A stretch of DNA of 46,031 bases from Syncephalis plumigaleata (lineage: Eukaryota > Zoopagomycota > Zoopagomycetes > Zoopagales > Piptocephalidaceae): contig JAIXMF010000073.1 of the NCBI GenBank assembly GCA_025201365.1, positions 1-46,031 of the forward strand, given 5' to 3'. The notes under the pieces were generated by a model that was not told the origin of the DNA, did not search any database, and saw only the letters and a program-made list of their open reading frames with translations. Shown in pieces: positions 26,458-37,415 of the stretch. Both the position numbers and the translations under genes were made by a program. Positions within the stretch are counted from its first letter, which is position 1. Every line of letters starts with the position of its first letter.

Positions 26458-26583
26458 TGTACCGGTGAAGATAGTTGTAGCTGTGGTAAAGGTGAAAGGA
26501 GGGAATGAATAAGAAAAAAAGCTGACATCCAACGTGAATGTCATTCCATACTAGCACTTTCCTCTTTTCAATACGTCACTGTG
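26458..26583. promoter_or_regulatory. Bidirectional promoter of ANKRD40-like and VPS60
   Basis: Only 126 bp separate the two divergent start codons, so both promoters and 5' UTRs must share this interval. No TATA box is obvious. Confidence 0.5.
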
Positions 26584-27648
26584 ATGCACCGTTTCTTTGG
26601 CACTAGCAACAAAGTACCACCACCGACACTCGACGGTGCTATTGCTTCGGTGAGTAGTAGCAGCAGCAGCAGTGAAAAGTAGCCTACTGGTAGTTTGTTT
26701 ATTCTTAAATGTATTTTTATTTTTATTCATCTAGGCAGATGGTCGAGTTGAAGGCATTGAAGTAAAGATTAGGAAACTTGACGCTGAATTAGCTCGTTAT
26801 AAAGAGCAATTAGGCAAGCTAAGAGAAGGACCATCCAAGGTAATGTGTCATACTATGTGTGATACTATTGACTAACGTATTCTTGTTGATAGAATGCGGT
26901 TAAACAACGAGCACTACGCATATTACAACAAAAACGACAGTAAGGAGATTTGGATGATATTGCAGCTATAATATGCCGTACTAATTTGTACTAGATATGA
27001 GCAACAGCGAGATCAACTGCAAGATCAAATATTTAGTATGGAACAAACGCAACTAGCTACTGACAATTTACGTCATACGGCAATGTCAGTTGAGGCGATG
27101 AAACATGCCAATACCGCTTTGAAGAAGCAGTATAAAGATGTTAACATCGATAAGATCGAGGTAAGATGAGATTGTTGTATACAATGGTGTAATAGTAGTC
27201 TATCGTTATTAATTCAATGGTAAATTGAGCAGAAAATGCAAGATGAAATGCAGGATTTATTGGAATCGGCCAATGAAGTTCAGGAAATCATGGCACGTAG
27301 TTATGATGTGCCAGCTGAACTAGATGAAGCAGATCTCGAAGCAGGTAATATCCATCTTAATGCCATACCAATCGTATTACCGCTACTTATATGATAGTTT
27401 GTATTATTTGTAGAATTGGATGCTTTAGGTGATGAGTTGCTATTGGAAAGTGAGAGTACGCCATCCTACTTGCAACCTGCTACAACATTGGAAGAACCAA
27501 TGCCAGAGTTTGCCGATATACTACCGAATACACCAAATCAACAGAAAGCAAACGAGGAAGCAGGTGAGTTGCTGTCTTATTACAATGATGACAATAATAG
27601 CTTGTTAATAATGAATGATTAGATATTGAAGCTGCACTTAGGCTCTAG
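26584..27648 (+). CDS. VPS60: ESCRT-III-associated protein Vps60/CHMP5
   Basis: Seven exons: 26584-26649, 26735-26839, 26893-26939, 26995-27160, 27233-27344, 27414-27563 and 27623-27648, encoding 223 residues. It starts [20 protein letters not shown] and continues with the basic Snf7-type helices ([40 protein letters not shown]). It ends with [40 protein letters not shown] and LGDELL, diagnostic of CHMP5/Vps60, which binds Vta1 and regulates Vps4 in multivesicular-body formation at endosomes. The last exon gives a MIM-like end (DIEAALRL). Retaining the last intron instead adds [11 protein letters not shown]... and a different stop at 27622. Confidence 0.93.
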
Positions 27649-27931
27649 TTGATATTGTAAATTGTCATGTGTATCAACGAATTGATCTAGCGATTACGTG
27701 TGTTTATCTTTACTAGGGTATATAATAAATGAATATTTGATTATACTAGCACTGTATCTTGTAAACAAGCTGCTTTGAATCATGTGACATTACACACAAT
27801 GGATCACACTGACAACGTCACGCCTATTTAAAAAAAATAATCATCAGTTTATTAGTGCACATCACCCATTCACCCGCCACAGCTTGTTGTTTCTTCTGTA
27901 TTGTTGTTTATCTTGTCATTAACATTTCAAC
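27649..27931. other. VPS60-eEF1G intergenic region
   Basis: 283 bp. It contains the VPS60 3' end and the eEF1G promoter with a TTTAAAAAAAATAATC AT-rich stretch (about 27826-27842). The pyrimidine-rich TGTTGTTTCTTCTGTATTG lies just upstream of the start. No gene seen. Confidence 0.4.
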
Positions 27932-29537
27932 ATGACTTTCGGCGTAAGTAGCAATATCATTCATATACATCCATCATTAGCATTGTAGATATAGCAGATG
28001 GATGGATGGATGGATGGATGGATGAATGAATAGATAGATAGATATATGGACTAATATAATGGCTCTCTCGCTTTATGTATATACAGACTATCTTCTCGTA
28101 CCCAGAAAACCCACGAGTGGCTAAGGCTCTTATCGCCGCCCAGTACACTGGCGTCGAGATTGCCCAGCCAGAGTTCGCTATGGGCAAGCAGAACCAAACT
28201 CCAGACTTCTTGGCCAAGTTCCCTACTGGTCAAGTCCCTGCCTTCGAGAACGACAAGGTCAACCTCTTTGAAAGCAACGCCATCGCCTACTACGGTATGT
28301 ATTAGCATGAATAAGCGTAATTATATAGCAATAAGCGTATGTGCATTATACGTGAATATACATGATGAAAACCTTTTTTATATCAGTTATCCCTGTCCGA
28401 GAGGTAACTCTTCGTGTGGACTTTAACTTCTCTGAAATATATACATTACAAATGCTATATAATTAATCGCTATATTAATACACTATTATAGTAGATAGCA
28501 ATACTAATCATCATTTGATTTTTTTCTTTTTCTTTTGCATGTGTTGTATTTGATTAGTGGCCAGCCAAGGTAACAGCAAGTTGTTGGGCACCACCGCCGA
28601 AGAGACCGCTCAAGTTGTCCAATGGCTCTTCTACACCACCAACCAGTTGGAGGATCACGTTAGCAACTGGATCTACCCTATCTTGGGCTACGGCACATAC
28701 GATAAGACCACCCACAACAAGGCTGTCCAGGGTGTCAAGGCTTCTCTTGCCCTTCTCGACAAGGTCCTCCTCAAGAAGACCTTCTTGGTCGGTGAACACA
28801 TCACTTTGGCTGATATCGTTGTTGCCTGCACCTTGGTCGCTCCACTCAAGATGGTGTTGTCGCCAGAACACCGTGTCACCTACAAGAACGTCCTCCGTTA
28901 CCTAAACACATTGTACGCTCAACCTCAATTCAAGGCTGCATTGGGTGAGGTCGCCTTCTGTGAAGTCGAGACCAAGTACAACCCAGCCAAGAAGGAGGAA
29001 GCTCCAAAGCCTGCTGCCGCCGCTGCTGCCACCGAAGCTGCTGAGCCACCCAAGAAGCCAAAGTCCAAGTTGGAATTGTTGCCACCCACCTCCTTCAACT
29101 TGGAAGAGTGGAAGCGTTTCTACTCCAACAATGACACCAAGCCCACCGCCATGAACTGGTTCTGGGAGAACTTTGACGCCGAGGGTTACAGCATCTGGCG
29201 CGTAGTCTACAAATACAACGACGAATTGACCAAGGTCTTCATGTCGTCCAACTTGATTGGCGGTTTCTTTGCTCGTTTGGAACGTGCTCGCAAATACGCT
29301 TTCGGTTCTCTATCCGTGTTGGGTGAAGATGACAAGAACGAGATCGAAGGTTTCTTCGTCATCCGTGGTCAAGAAATCCCAGAGGAGGTCACCGATGCCG
29401 CCGACTTTGAGTCCTACAGCTTCACCAAGGTCGACAACCTCGCCGACGAGAAGTTCCGCGCTGACTTGGCCGACTGCTTCGCCTGGGATGGTAACTTCAA
29501 CGGCAAGACATTCGCTGATGCCAAGGTCTTCAAATAA
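27932..29537 (+). CDS. TEF4: Translation elongation factor eEF1B gamma subunit
   Basis: Three exons: a 12-nt first exon (27932-27943, MTFG), 28087-28294 and 28558-29537, encoding 399 residues. An N-terminal GST-like domain ([41 protein letters not shown]) is followed by a GST C-terminal domain ([36 protein letters not shown]) and an Ala/Pro/Lys-rich linker ([20 protein letters not shown]). The C-terminal EF1G domain has [28 protein letters not shown] and a final FADAKVFK. It scaffolds the eEF1B complex that recharges eEF1A with GTP. Codon use is strongly C-ending and uniform, unlike its neighbours, as expected for a highly expressed gene. Confidence 0.96.
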
Positions 29538-29804
29538 GCCATTTCTTTGTATCTTGTCAGCACAAATGCAAATATTCGTGCCAATGATGGTGTGTCCTCC
29601 TAATGTCATTTCAATAAATGAACATGATCCTTGTATTTTCATTGAGTATCTGATTATTTCAAACATACAGTGTAGAATAGCTGTTATTAGAGTGATGATG
29701 ATGATCGATTTATTTATTTATTCTTCATTGATTCCCTTTTCTTTTCCATAATATCAGTAAAAAACTCTCTAGTATTCCTCTATTTCTCTTTCCCTTGCTT
29801 TATT

Positions 29805-32800
29805 ATGGCTCAAGTACGCACTCTTGACACCATACTAGAGGAGGTAGAGTGTTTGCTCGTTAAAGCCGCCAATCTATGGGAGTTGAAGGAGACAAACGTG
29901 TCATTGGCAGTTGCTCCATTCCTATCGGATATCGCACAATGTAGCGAGGAAAGTATACGTCGTCGTCATCTCTATGCTAATGGTAGGCTACTGTCATGCA
30001 TATATACATGCATATATGCAGTAAGCACATAGAGTATTATCTAATACATTAGTGCAATACGTAGGCATGCATCCAATGGGACCTATCAATATTGATACAT
30101 TATCGTTAGCATTAAAGCGTTATCTAGCGGAAGCACGCGATTTATTGATGAGTTATCGCGATACAACACTGCCGCGTGCCGTCGCTGAAGGTCAAACCGG
30201 TTGCGTGTCGTTGCGTACATTCTCCTCTTTACTTAAGGTAGAGTTGTTTTATTGGAAATATACATTAACCTTTATTCCATTTACATCATAAGATTAATGC
30301 GTGTGTATATATGTAGGAAGAGGCAACACTTCATGCTGATGTACGTCGACTACGTGAAATGACGCAATATTGTCAAAAACAAATTGTGAACGCGTGTCAG
30401 GATGATACATCACGACGAAAACGACTAATATCCCAATTGGAATCTATTGCTAAACGACATGGGTAAGATTCAGTTGATATTATGCTCTCAAATAGTAATT
30501 GTAATGATAATCGTAGACTTGAATCCTATTGCGATGAGACTACCCAAGGACAATTACATACCACTGTAATGCTAGCCGGTGCAGTGGTGGTGATTGATGT
30601 ACGTATAACCTAACAGAATACTATTACGAATAGAGAATAATGAATAGTTGACATGTATACATATACACATACATACATACATACAAATAGGTTGAGTTGA
30701 AACAATCATTGAATACGATCGAGGCTAAGGTGACCTATGCATTACCGGAAGACTCGACAAATAGTAATACGGAGAATTTACTCGTAAGTTAAATAAGCCA
30801 TGATTGTAATGGATAAAGTGTAATGTATATAAACTAATGGAAAGCAATAGCTGGATCAATTATTGACACGCACATTAAAGTAAGAGACAAATGATCAAGG
30901 CATACTCGTACGAATAGTTGGCATTGATGAATACGTTTAGATCTGAAGATATGGCATCATTCGAGGAACAAGTGGCATGGCTTGCCGCTATTGACAGATA
31001 CACGAAATTGAATAGTTCGGTAGATTTCTTCCATTGCATGCAAGTATTACAACACGATATAACCACTATATTTCAACGTGAGATGTAGGTGTAAACTATT
31101 TCATAAACTATTTGTACGATACATGTCATTGATGAATATCTAGGTCTATTTGCTCGGGTGATATCTCGACCGTATTACTATATGGTCATGGTGTACCGTT
31201 GAGTGATCGTGTTCATCCAGGTCCGGTGGTGGCTTATTGGGCACCGCGTACCTTACTTGTTGGCACGGATTGGGAACGATTTAATCAGTGTCTTACGATA
31301 TCTGAAGGTAAATAGTTGAACGAGCACTCGTGATAAACTACTAACCATAATGCGGATATACATGATTGCAAAGGTGTAGACGATCTTGATATTGATTCGT
31401 TAAAGGCATTCCATTACTTGCATCTGCAACTTGAACAATCATCGAGTATACATAAGTATTTATCAAAGGAGCAGTCTACCTATTTAGCACCATCGAATGA
31501 CGACGACACACTGACCAACTTGGATGCTACACTTGGCGAGACAGGGTAAGCAACGATCATTGCTGCTTGTCGTGTCAAATCTAATCATTTACTATTGCTC
31601 ATTCATTATATAGAGAGTCGCAGTATGTTAGCGAGGATACGGCAGCATTACTGAATTCCCCATTAAGGTTTATTCAACCTAATACATCCGCTTCCATTCA
31701 GTGTACAGCATGGTTGTCACCAGGTGTGGTGGTAACCCTAAGTATGGCACAGGAGATAGCTCAAAGTGTTGGACTTGAATTAGGTATGCATACACATGTG
31801 TATATGTTTAACCTAGTGATTCAATTGTATTACATTGTTAACACTATGTGGGAATACTAGATCCAAACAACAACAACAACAACAACAACAATATGTCTAT
31901 AGACAATGTAGATCATTCATTATCATTCTATGAAGCATTAGTAAGTGGTAGTATTAACAAACAATTCAATAATAACATATTGATCTATTACTCCTTATAA
32001 ATAGGTACGAGAGAGTGCGGGAATCACCACATCCGACAACAAGGAGATGCCGCTCTATTTCACTGAAGCTATGGCCTTTCGTAAAGTAATGCTACTATAG
32101 AATACAATTAGATTACAAAACACTAACTTGTCCATTAGAAATTACCAACATCGAACTTGACACACGAATATGCCATGGTGTCTAGTCCACCTACTGTGGG
32201 CATTTGGTTACAACGTATTCCCATTACACATCCATACCAATTGGCTAAAGTAGAACGAGTAAGTAGTGATACACACGTATATTAGTCTAGTTCATCAGAG
32301 GTGCTAATACGATATCAGTTAATACGTCAACAACTAGTATTCAATGCTTTATTCAAGAGTTGTTTCTCTGCCGAAATGGCCCATTTACTAGATCCAAACA
32401 CTCGATTGCCCATTTCAATGAAGAAAGGAGATATGGAACATTCACTATGGACAGGTGGTAAGTAATTAACAACGAGTACTACACGATCAGTATATTTATT
32501 CTGTACAGATTCTATTCGTGTTGAAGTGGCGGTTCATCATCCACCTCACGCGTTCCTTCTCTCCTTCTTGCCTCCCAACACGAGTGATTACATTTGTCTT
32601 GAAGTAAGCGTGTCGAGTGAGAATGCACTACCTAGCGTTAAACGACTGGTTGATTTCAACACATCGACATCGGGTGCCACTACCACGAATTCCGGCACGA
32701 CTATGGGACTTAATGACGAGCAAGCAGCCATGCTCGATACTATTTGTAATGAACAGAAGATGACACAAGTAATACGAGCCAGTGAGAGTGTTCCCTTACT

Positions 32801-32867
32801 AATTCACTGGTTAATATGTCGTTTTGACGAGCAAGGTCGTATGGATTGGGCAGGTGATGATTTATAA
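29805..32867 (+). CDS. MED1: Mediator complex subunit 1
   Basis: Fifteen exons, total 2130 nt, 709 residues: 29805-29982, 30065-30237, 30317-30462, 30517-30598, 30691-30783, 30851-30879, 30941-31084, 31144-31307, 31374-31545, 31614-31783, 31861-31940, 32005-32085, 32139-32258, 32319-32457 and 32509-32867. Med1-family segments are visible: an N-terminal helical part (VRRLREMTQYCQKQI, ESIAKRHGLESYCDET), VVVIDVELKQSLNTIEAKVT, DQLLTRTLKSEDMASFEEQV, VDFFHCMQVLQHDI, LLYGHGVPLSDRVHPGPVVA, and PFRF-like LNSPLRFIQP. A VEVAVHHPPHAFLLSFLPPN strand set follows. It joins the Mediator middle module, linking activators to RNA polymerase II in the nucleus. An Asn-only stretch (AAC repeats, about 31866-31890) lies in exon 11. 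The 29-nt sixth exon is a micro-exon. The name rests on family pattern, not a search. Confidence 0.82.
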
Positions 32868-33173
32868 TAGTTTAGTAATAATAATAATAATGGGAGATAA
32901 TAAATGAGGTCTACATGTGTTGAATACAAGGATATCATTGTTTAAATCTCCGTCCCATTCTTGTATACGACTATTTTCCCAGTTTTCCTCGTCATTTCTC
33001 CACTATATAAATATATTAGTGCTATTTCATTCATTCTATCGTCGTTACTATTCTCGATATCACTTTTACTAGGTACTACTGACCTTACTCTTTCTCTCTC
33101 TTACCTCATCATTCCTATTCCTATACGCCATATACTGAGCGGGTCTTTCTATTCTACTTGATAAGTTAGTTAA
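32868..33173. other. MED1-STE11 intergenic region
   Basis: About 306 bp, AT-rich. The MED1 3' end has an AATAATAATAATAAT run and an AATAAA (about 32898-32903). The rest is a T/C-rich promoter region for the kinase gene. No gene supported. Confidence 0.45.
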
Positions 33174-35987
33174 ATGCAAAAGATGGTTAATTACGATGTT
33201 CGTAATTGGTCAGAACAGCAAGTGGCCAGCTGGCTGACAGAGAATCATTTTGGTCAATATGCCGACGCTTTCATTGGTGAGTAGGGTGATATATGTACAT
33301 ACATAGATGACAAGCAACAATACCATCTATACTAATACTAATAATAATAAATTAGAAAACGACGTCGATGGTCAAGTCTTGATAGAGCTAGATAATACAT
33401 TATTGAAAGAATTGGGTGTGCCAACAGTGGGAGAACGCGTTAGAATTATGGTGGCATTAAAGAAACTGCGTCAAGCTTGTGTTAATGCAACTCGCCGCGC
33501 TTTACAGGTAAGAGGAATAAGCAGAGAAGATATCGTTATTTAATTAATAGAGAAACAAACACATAATATACATACAAATAGGAGGAAGCAGGCTTGGATG
33601 GCAATGAACATAATGATGCCACTCTAATCAATGGTGGCCATTTCAATAGTAATAATACTAATGGTGGTAATGGTCATAACAATGATGCGAAATCACCCAA
33701 TGATCGATTGAGACAAGTAAGTTCGTATATATATATGTGCATATATCCATTAATAACTAAATAACATTCGATTGATAGTATTTGATTCGAGTAACAGGAC
33801 CTGGTAATCAAACATGTGTAGTGAATGTAACCGATGCGGTAGATTCACAAGCAATACTTACAAGGGTATTGCACAAGTTCCATATCGATCCAGATCTAAG
33901 TGATACTACAAAGTATCGCCTATTTGTACCTACGGGTGAAAGTAATGGTAAGTAGTAGTTATAATCTACATTCGAATAACTAAATAGTCATTGGATGTTA
34001 TTAGTGGCACGTATGCTTAGTGACAGTGAATTAATGGACATTTGTCGAAGTAACGATCGACCCGAGAAGAATCGACTTGTTCTACGTGTGAAACATCCAC
34101 GACAACGCGGCATGCAAGATGGTGGTAAACGGAAACCTGCACCACAGAAACAGTTGACACCCGAGCCAGCCATCTCACCAAGTCGTACCAGTTCATTCTT
34201 CGGTGAACGACCAGCATCCGAGATGATTTCTAACAATTTATCGGAATTCTTCCCGGATCAACAGCAGGAACTCCTTGAAACGGTTACGGAGAACCGTATC
34301 AGACATACCATCTATCGTAAGGCGAAGCGTGTGACTATGTTACGTGCTGCCAAGGTTAGCTCGCCAATATTGAAAGCGACAACACCCATGCCTAATTCAC
34401 CGGAGGCAACTTCGAGCAATCTATCGCCTACCAATAAGCCTGCGTTGATTCCCGTACCTGATGTGGCGATAGCGGATAAACGACTAACACGCGAGGACAT
34501 TAAGGAGATAATGGACGAAAAGATAGATGAAGAGGAAATGGAGACATTCACGGAGATGTTAATGAATAAAGAAGTCATGGAGATGGAAGAGCAAAAGAGT
34601 AAGCAAAAAAAAACATATTAAACAGTAGTTAGCTAACTAACTAACAATGACAATGATAACAGAGGAAGAGGGTATCACGCAATGGATCAAGGGTTCGATG
34701 ATTGGCACTGGTTCATTCGGTCATGTCTACTTGGGATTGAATCCATTGACGGGTGAACTATTAGCTGCTAAACAAGTGGAACTACCAAATAGTTCAGGCT
34801 CTGATGAACGACGTGAAATGATGGTAATGAATAGTAGTAGTAGTAGTAGTAGTAGTGCTAGTTATTTGTATCAATCAATGAATAACCCAATATACTCATA
34901 TATATATATCTATTGAATAATAGTTGAAGGCTCTACAGCGAGAAATTGATCTACTAAAGGATTTAGATCATGAGAATATTGTACGCTATCTAGGTAAGTT
35001 ACCATTATTGTTATTATTGCTATTATAATAATGATATGACTATCGATTAGGTTCACATCGAGATGAACAACATTTGAATATTTTCCTTGAATACGTGCCT
35101 GGTGGATCTGTCGCATCCATGTTGGTTAATTATGGTCCATTCCAGGAACCATTAGTTAAATCATATTTACGACAAATTCTACTTGGTCTTGAATATTTAC
35201 ACGATCAGGGTATTATTCATCGTGACATTAAGGGAGGTAACATTCTCGTTGATAATCGTGGTGTTATTAAGATATCTGATTTTGGTGTATCTAAACGAGA
35301 TGAAGGTAATGAACATTAATGACACGATTAATAGCAAGCTAGCTAATAATAATAATAATGACATTGTAGCTGGTGGTATGATGAATGCTAATGCTACACA
35401 TCGAGCATCACTTCAAGGATCAGTATTCTGGTAAGTAGTTAAATCTTTGCTGATGTCCATTATTATTACTAATTAACTATCTTTAATGAATAGGATGGCA
35501 CCAGAAGTGGTAAAGAAACAACACTATACGCCTAAAGCTGATATCTGGTAAGAAATGATTTGTTATTACTATTCATATTGCTGTATAATTTACAATAGAA
35601 TGCATGATCATGATTAGGAGTTTGGGTTGTTTAGCAGTGGAAATGTTTACGGGTGATCATCCATTTCCTAATCTGGCACAAATGCAAGCCATCTTCAAGG
35701 TAATAAGGATAATGAATGAATAATAGTAACATGCTCTAATCTCTATCAATATAGATTGGATCAGATGAATCACCTGAGATTCCGCGTAGTATATCTGAAG
35801 AAGCACAAAACTTCCTCAAGGATACATTCAGCTTGTAAGTCATCTAATGATATAATCACAATATAATCATCATACTAATGTATGTACTATCTCATTGTAT
35901 ACGAATATAAGGGATACGGAGAGTCGTCCAACTGCCAACAAGCTATTACAACATCCATTTGTATGCACGAGCAATAATGCGAAATAA
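33174..35987 (+). CDS. STE11: STE11-type MAP kinase kinase kinase
   Basis: Thirteen exons, 663 residues: 33174-33276, 33356-33507, 33582-33716, 33779-33947, 34005-34598, 34663-34823, 34924-34993, 35051-35305, 35370-35430, 35494-35547, 35618-35699, 35755-35834 and 35912-35987. The N-terminal SAM domain ([20 protein letters not shown] ... [20 protein letters not shown]) is followed by an RA/ubiquitin-like Ras-binding domain ([20 protein letters not shown]...). A disordered linker precedes the kinase domain: [93 protein letters not shown]. This is the Ste11/Byr2 layout; it phosphorylates a Ste7-type MAPKK in mating, osmotic or invasive-growth signalling. All catalytic motifs are present. The last intron ends in AAG rather than YAG. 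Confidence 0.93.
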
Positions 35988-36770
35988 CACTACTTGTTAA
36001 TAGTACTTTATAGCTGCTATCTGTTCATAATAATAATTATAAAATATATAGTTTTCCTTTCTCCTAAATGACATACTTAATGACTTGTAACACAGGATGG
36101 AGTATAGGCACACATCCTGTTTTCTCCAACTTGTGTCACCATCATGTGTTCCCTTGAGAGATGGAACCTTTGTTGATGAATATACCAATGTGCTGTTCCG
36201 CGTGCCAATCCTTCTAGGTCAGTTTCATTTCTGCTTATCACGCTGCTGCTTCTTCTCCTCCTCCTCCTCTTACTATTACTCTTACTTTTTATTCTTCTCC
36301 TTCTCCTTCTACTATTGTTGTGATTAATCCGACTAGTACTTCATAATTACCATTATTGCTGTCACTACTACTACTTCAACTACTACTATCACTACTTTTA
36401 TTATTGCTGCTAGTTCAGCATATCAACTCTATCCGACTGTGTGTTTTAATTCAAGCAATTTTCAGCCAACCATAGCAATATTAACAGAATCATCATTGGA
36501 TAGCATATTACACTATTATCCTTTAGTTGTCATTGTGTTTTCTTTTGTTTGCTTTGCTTCGCTTTGATTATTGCTCAATTTGTTTATTCTGCTCTCTTTA
36601 TCCAAGCTATCGCTTTGATCTAATTTATACACAAACAATCATTGATACTACCATTTTCTCAAGTACTTGTACTAAATATAAACGGTAGTTCATTTATTCA
36701 TTCATTCATCCTCTCATATATACCTTCTCGTTCTATTGTAGCTGGTATCTACAATTACTATTTATTCTAT
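35988..36770. other. Intergenic, pyrimidine and triplet-repeat rich
   Basis: About 780 bp with CTTCTCCTCCTCCTCCTC (about 36249) and ACTACTACTAC runs. Frames here encode Ser/Phe/Tyr-rich low complexity. No gene or structural RNA that I can support; it likely holds the promoter of the secreted trefoil-like gene. Confidence 0.45.
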
Positions 36771-37415
36771 ATGATAATGTTCAAGGACGTTGTACCAAGT
36801 GGTGCCACCAAAAAGTTCATGCTAGTATGGACGGTACTCTTGAGTGTACTACTTCACCATTCGTTGCACGCTGTAGAGGCGAGTATCGACACGCATCTTA
36901 TTGTGGCCGAGAAGAGTAAATTCGAGTTGCCCGAAATAGAAATGGCGGCAATGAGAAGAGAGAAAAAGGACGACAATAAAGTATGCGTATACGCCGAGGG
37001 ACTAGCTAGCAACTACACGGTAATCAACGATGCTTGCGGTCGTCGTAAATGGCGTCCCGGACAAGCATGGCGATTCGACAAGGACTACCAGGGCTATCAG
37101 CCAATTCGTATTGGACACAATCTATGTATGGACATTAAGGAGCAGAAAAGCAACAGTACCATTAAGGTGGACACTTGCTCGCAGAACTCGATGCAAGTAT
37201 CGAATCGACAACTATGGAAGATTGGATGTAATAGCGCGGCTAAATGTTGGTTCCGTAATCTGTTGACCGACTATTGCTTAACGGCATCCGCAGAGTATAA
37301 CGCATTCCTCCTATTACCGTGTACAAGTCGACAAACCGATGGTGATCAAATGTTTGCCTTCCAAAAGCCGAAAGACACCACCTTTATTACTAATATACGC
37401 GGTGTCGTTTATTAG
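36771..37415 (+). CDS. Secreted ricin-B-type beta-trefoil-like protein
   Basis: 214 residues from the Met at 36771 (a second Met at 36777 is equally good; the frame is open further upstream but of low complexity). A hydrophobic segment (KKFMLVWTVLLSVLLHHSLH, then AVEAS) acts as signal peptide or anchor. The mature part has motifs typical of beta-trefoil lectin repeats: GQAWRFDKDY, IGHNLCMDIKEQKSNSTIKV then DTC, NRQLWKI (a QxW motif), LTDYCLTASAEYN then LLLPC, and DQMFAF. Six or more Cys could form the disulfides of each lobe. This would suit carbohydrate binding outside the cell. It is a lectin-fold candidate only; there is no catalytic toxin domain. Two or three NxT/S glycosylation sites are present. 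Confidence 0.6.
   Translation: MIMFKDVVPSGATKKFMLVWTVLLSVLLHHSLHAVEASIDTHLIVAEKSKFELPEIEMAAMRREKKDDNKVCVYAEGLASNYTVINDACGRRKWRPGQAWRFDKDYQGYQPIRIGHNLCMDIKEQKSNSTIKVDTCSQNSMQVSNRQLWKIGCNSAAKCWFRNLLTDYCLTASAEYNAFLLLPCTSRQTDGDQMFAFQKPKDTTFITNIRGVVY

Noticed and set aside
36771-37415. Ribosome-inactivating toxin
   Set aside because: Only trefoil-like lectin features are seen; there is no A-chain-like N-glycosidase domain.
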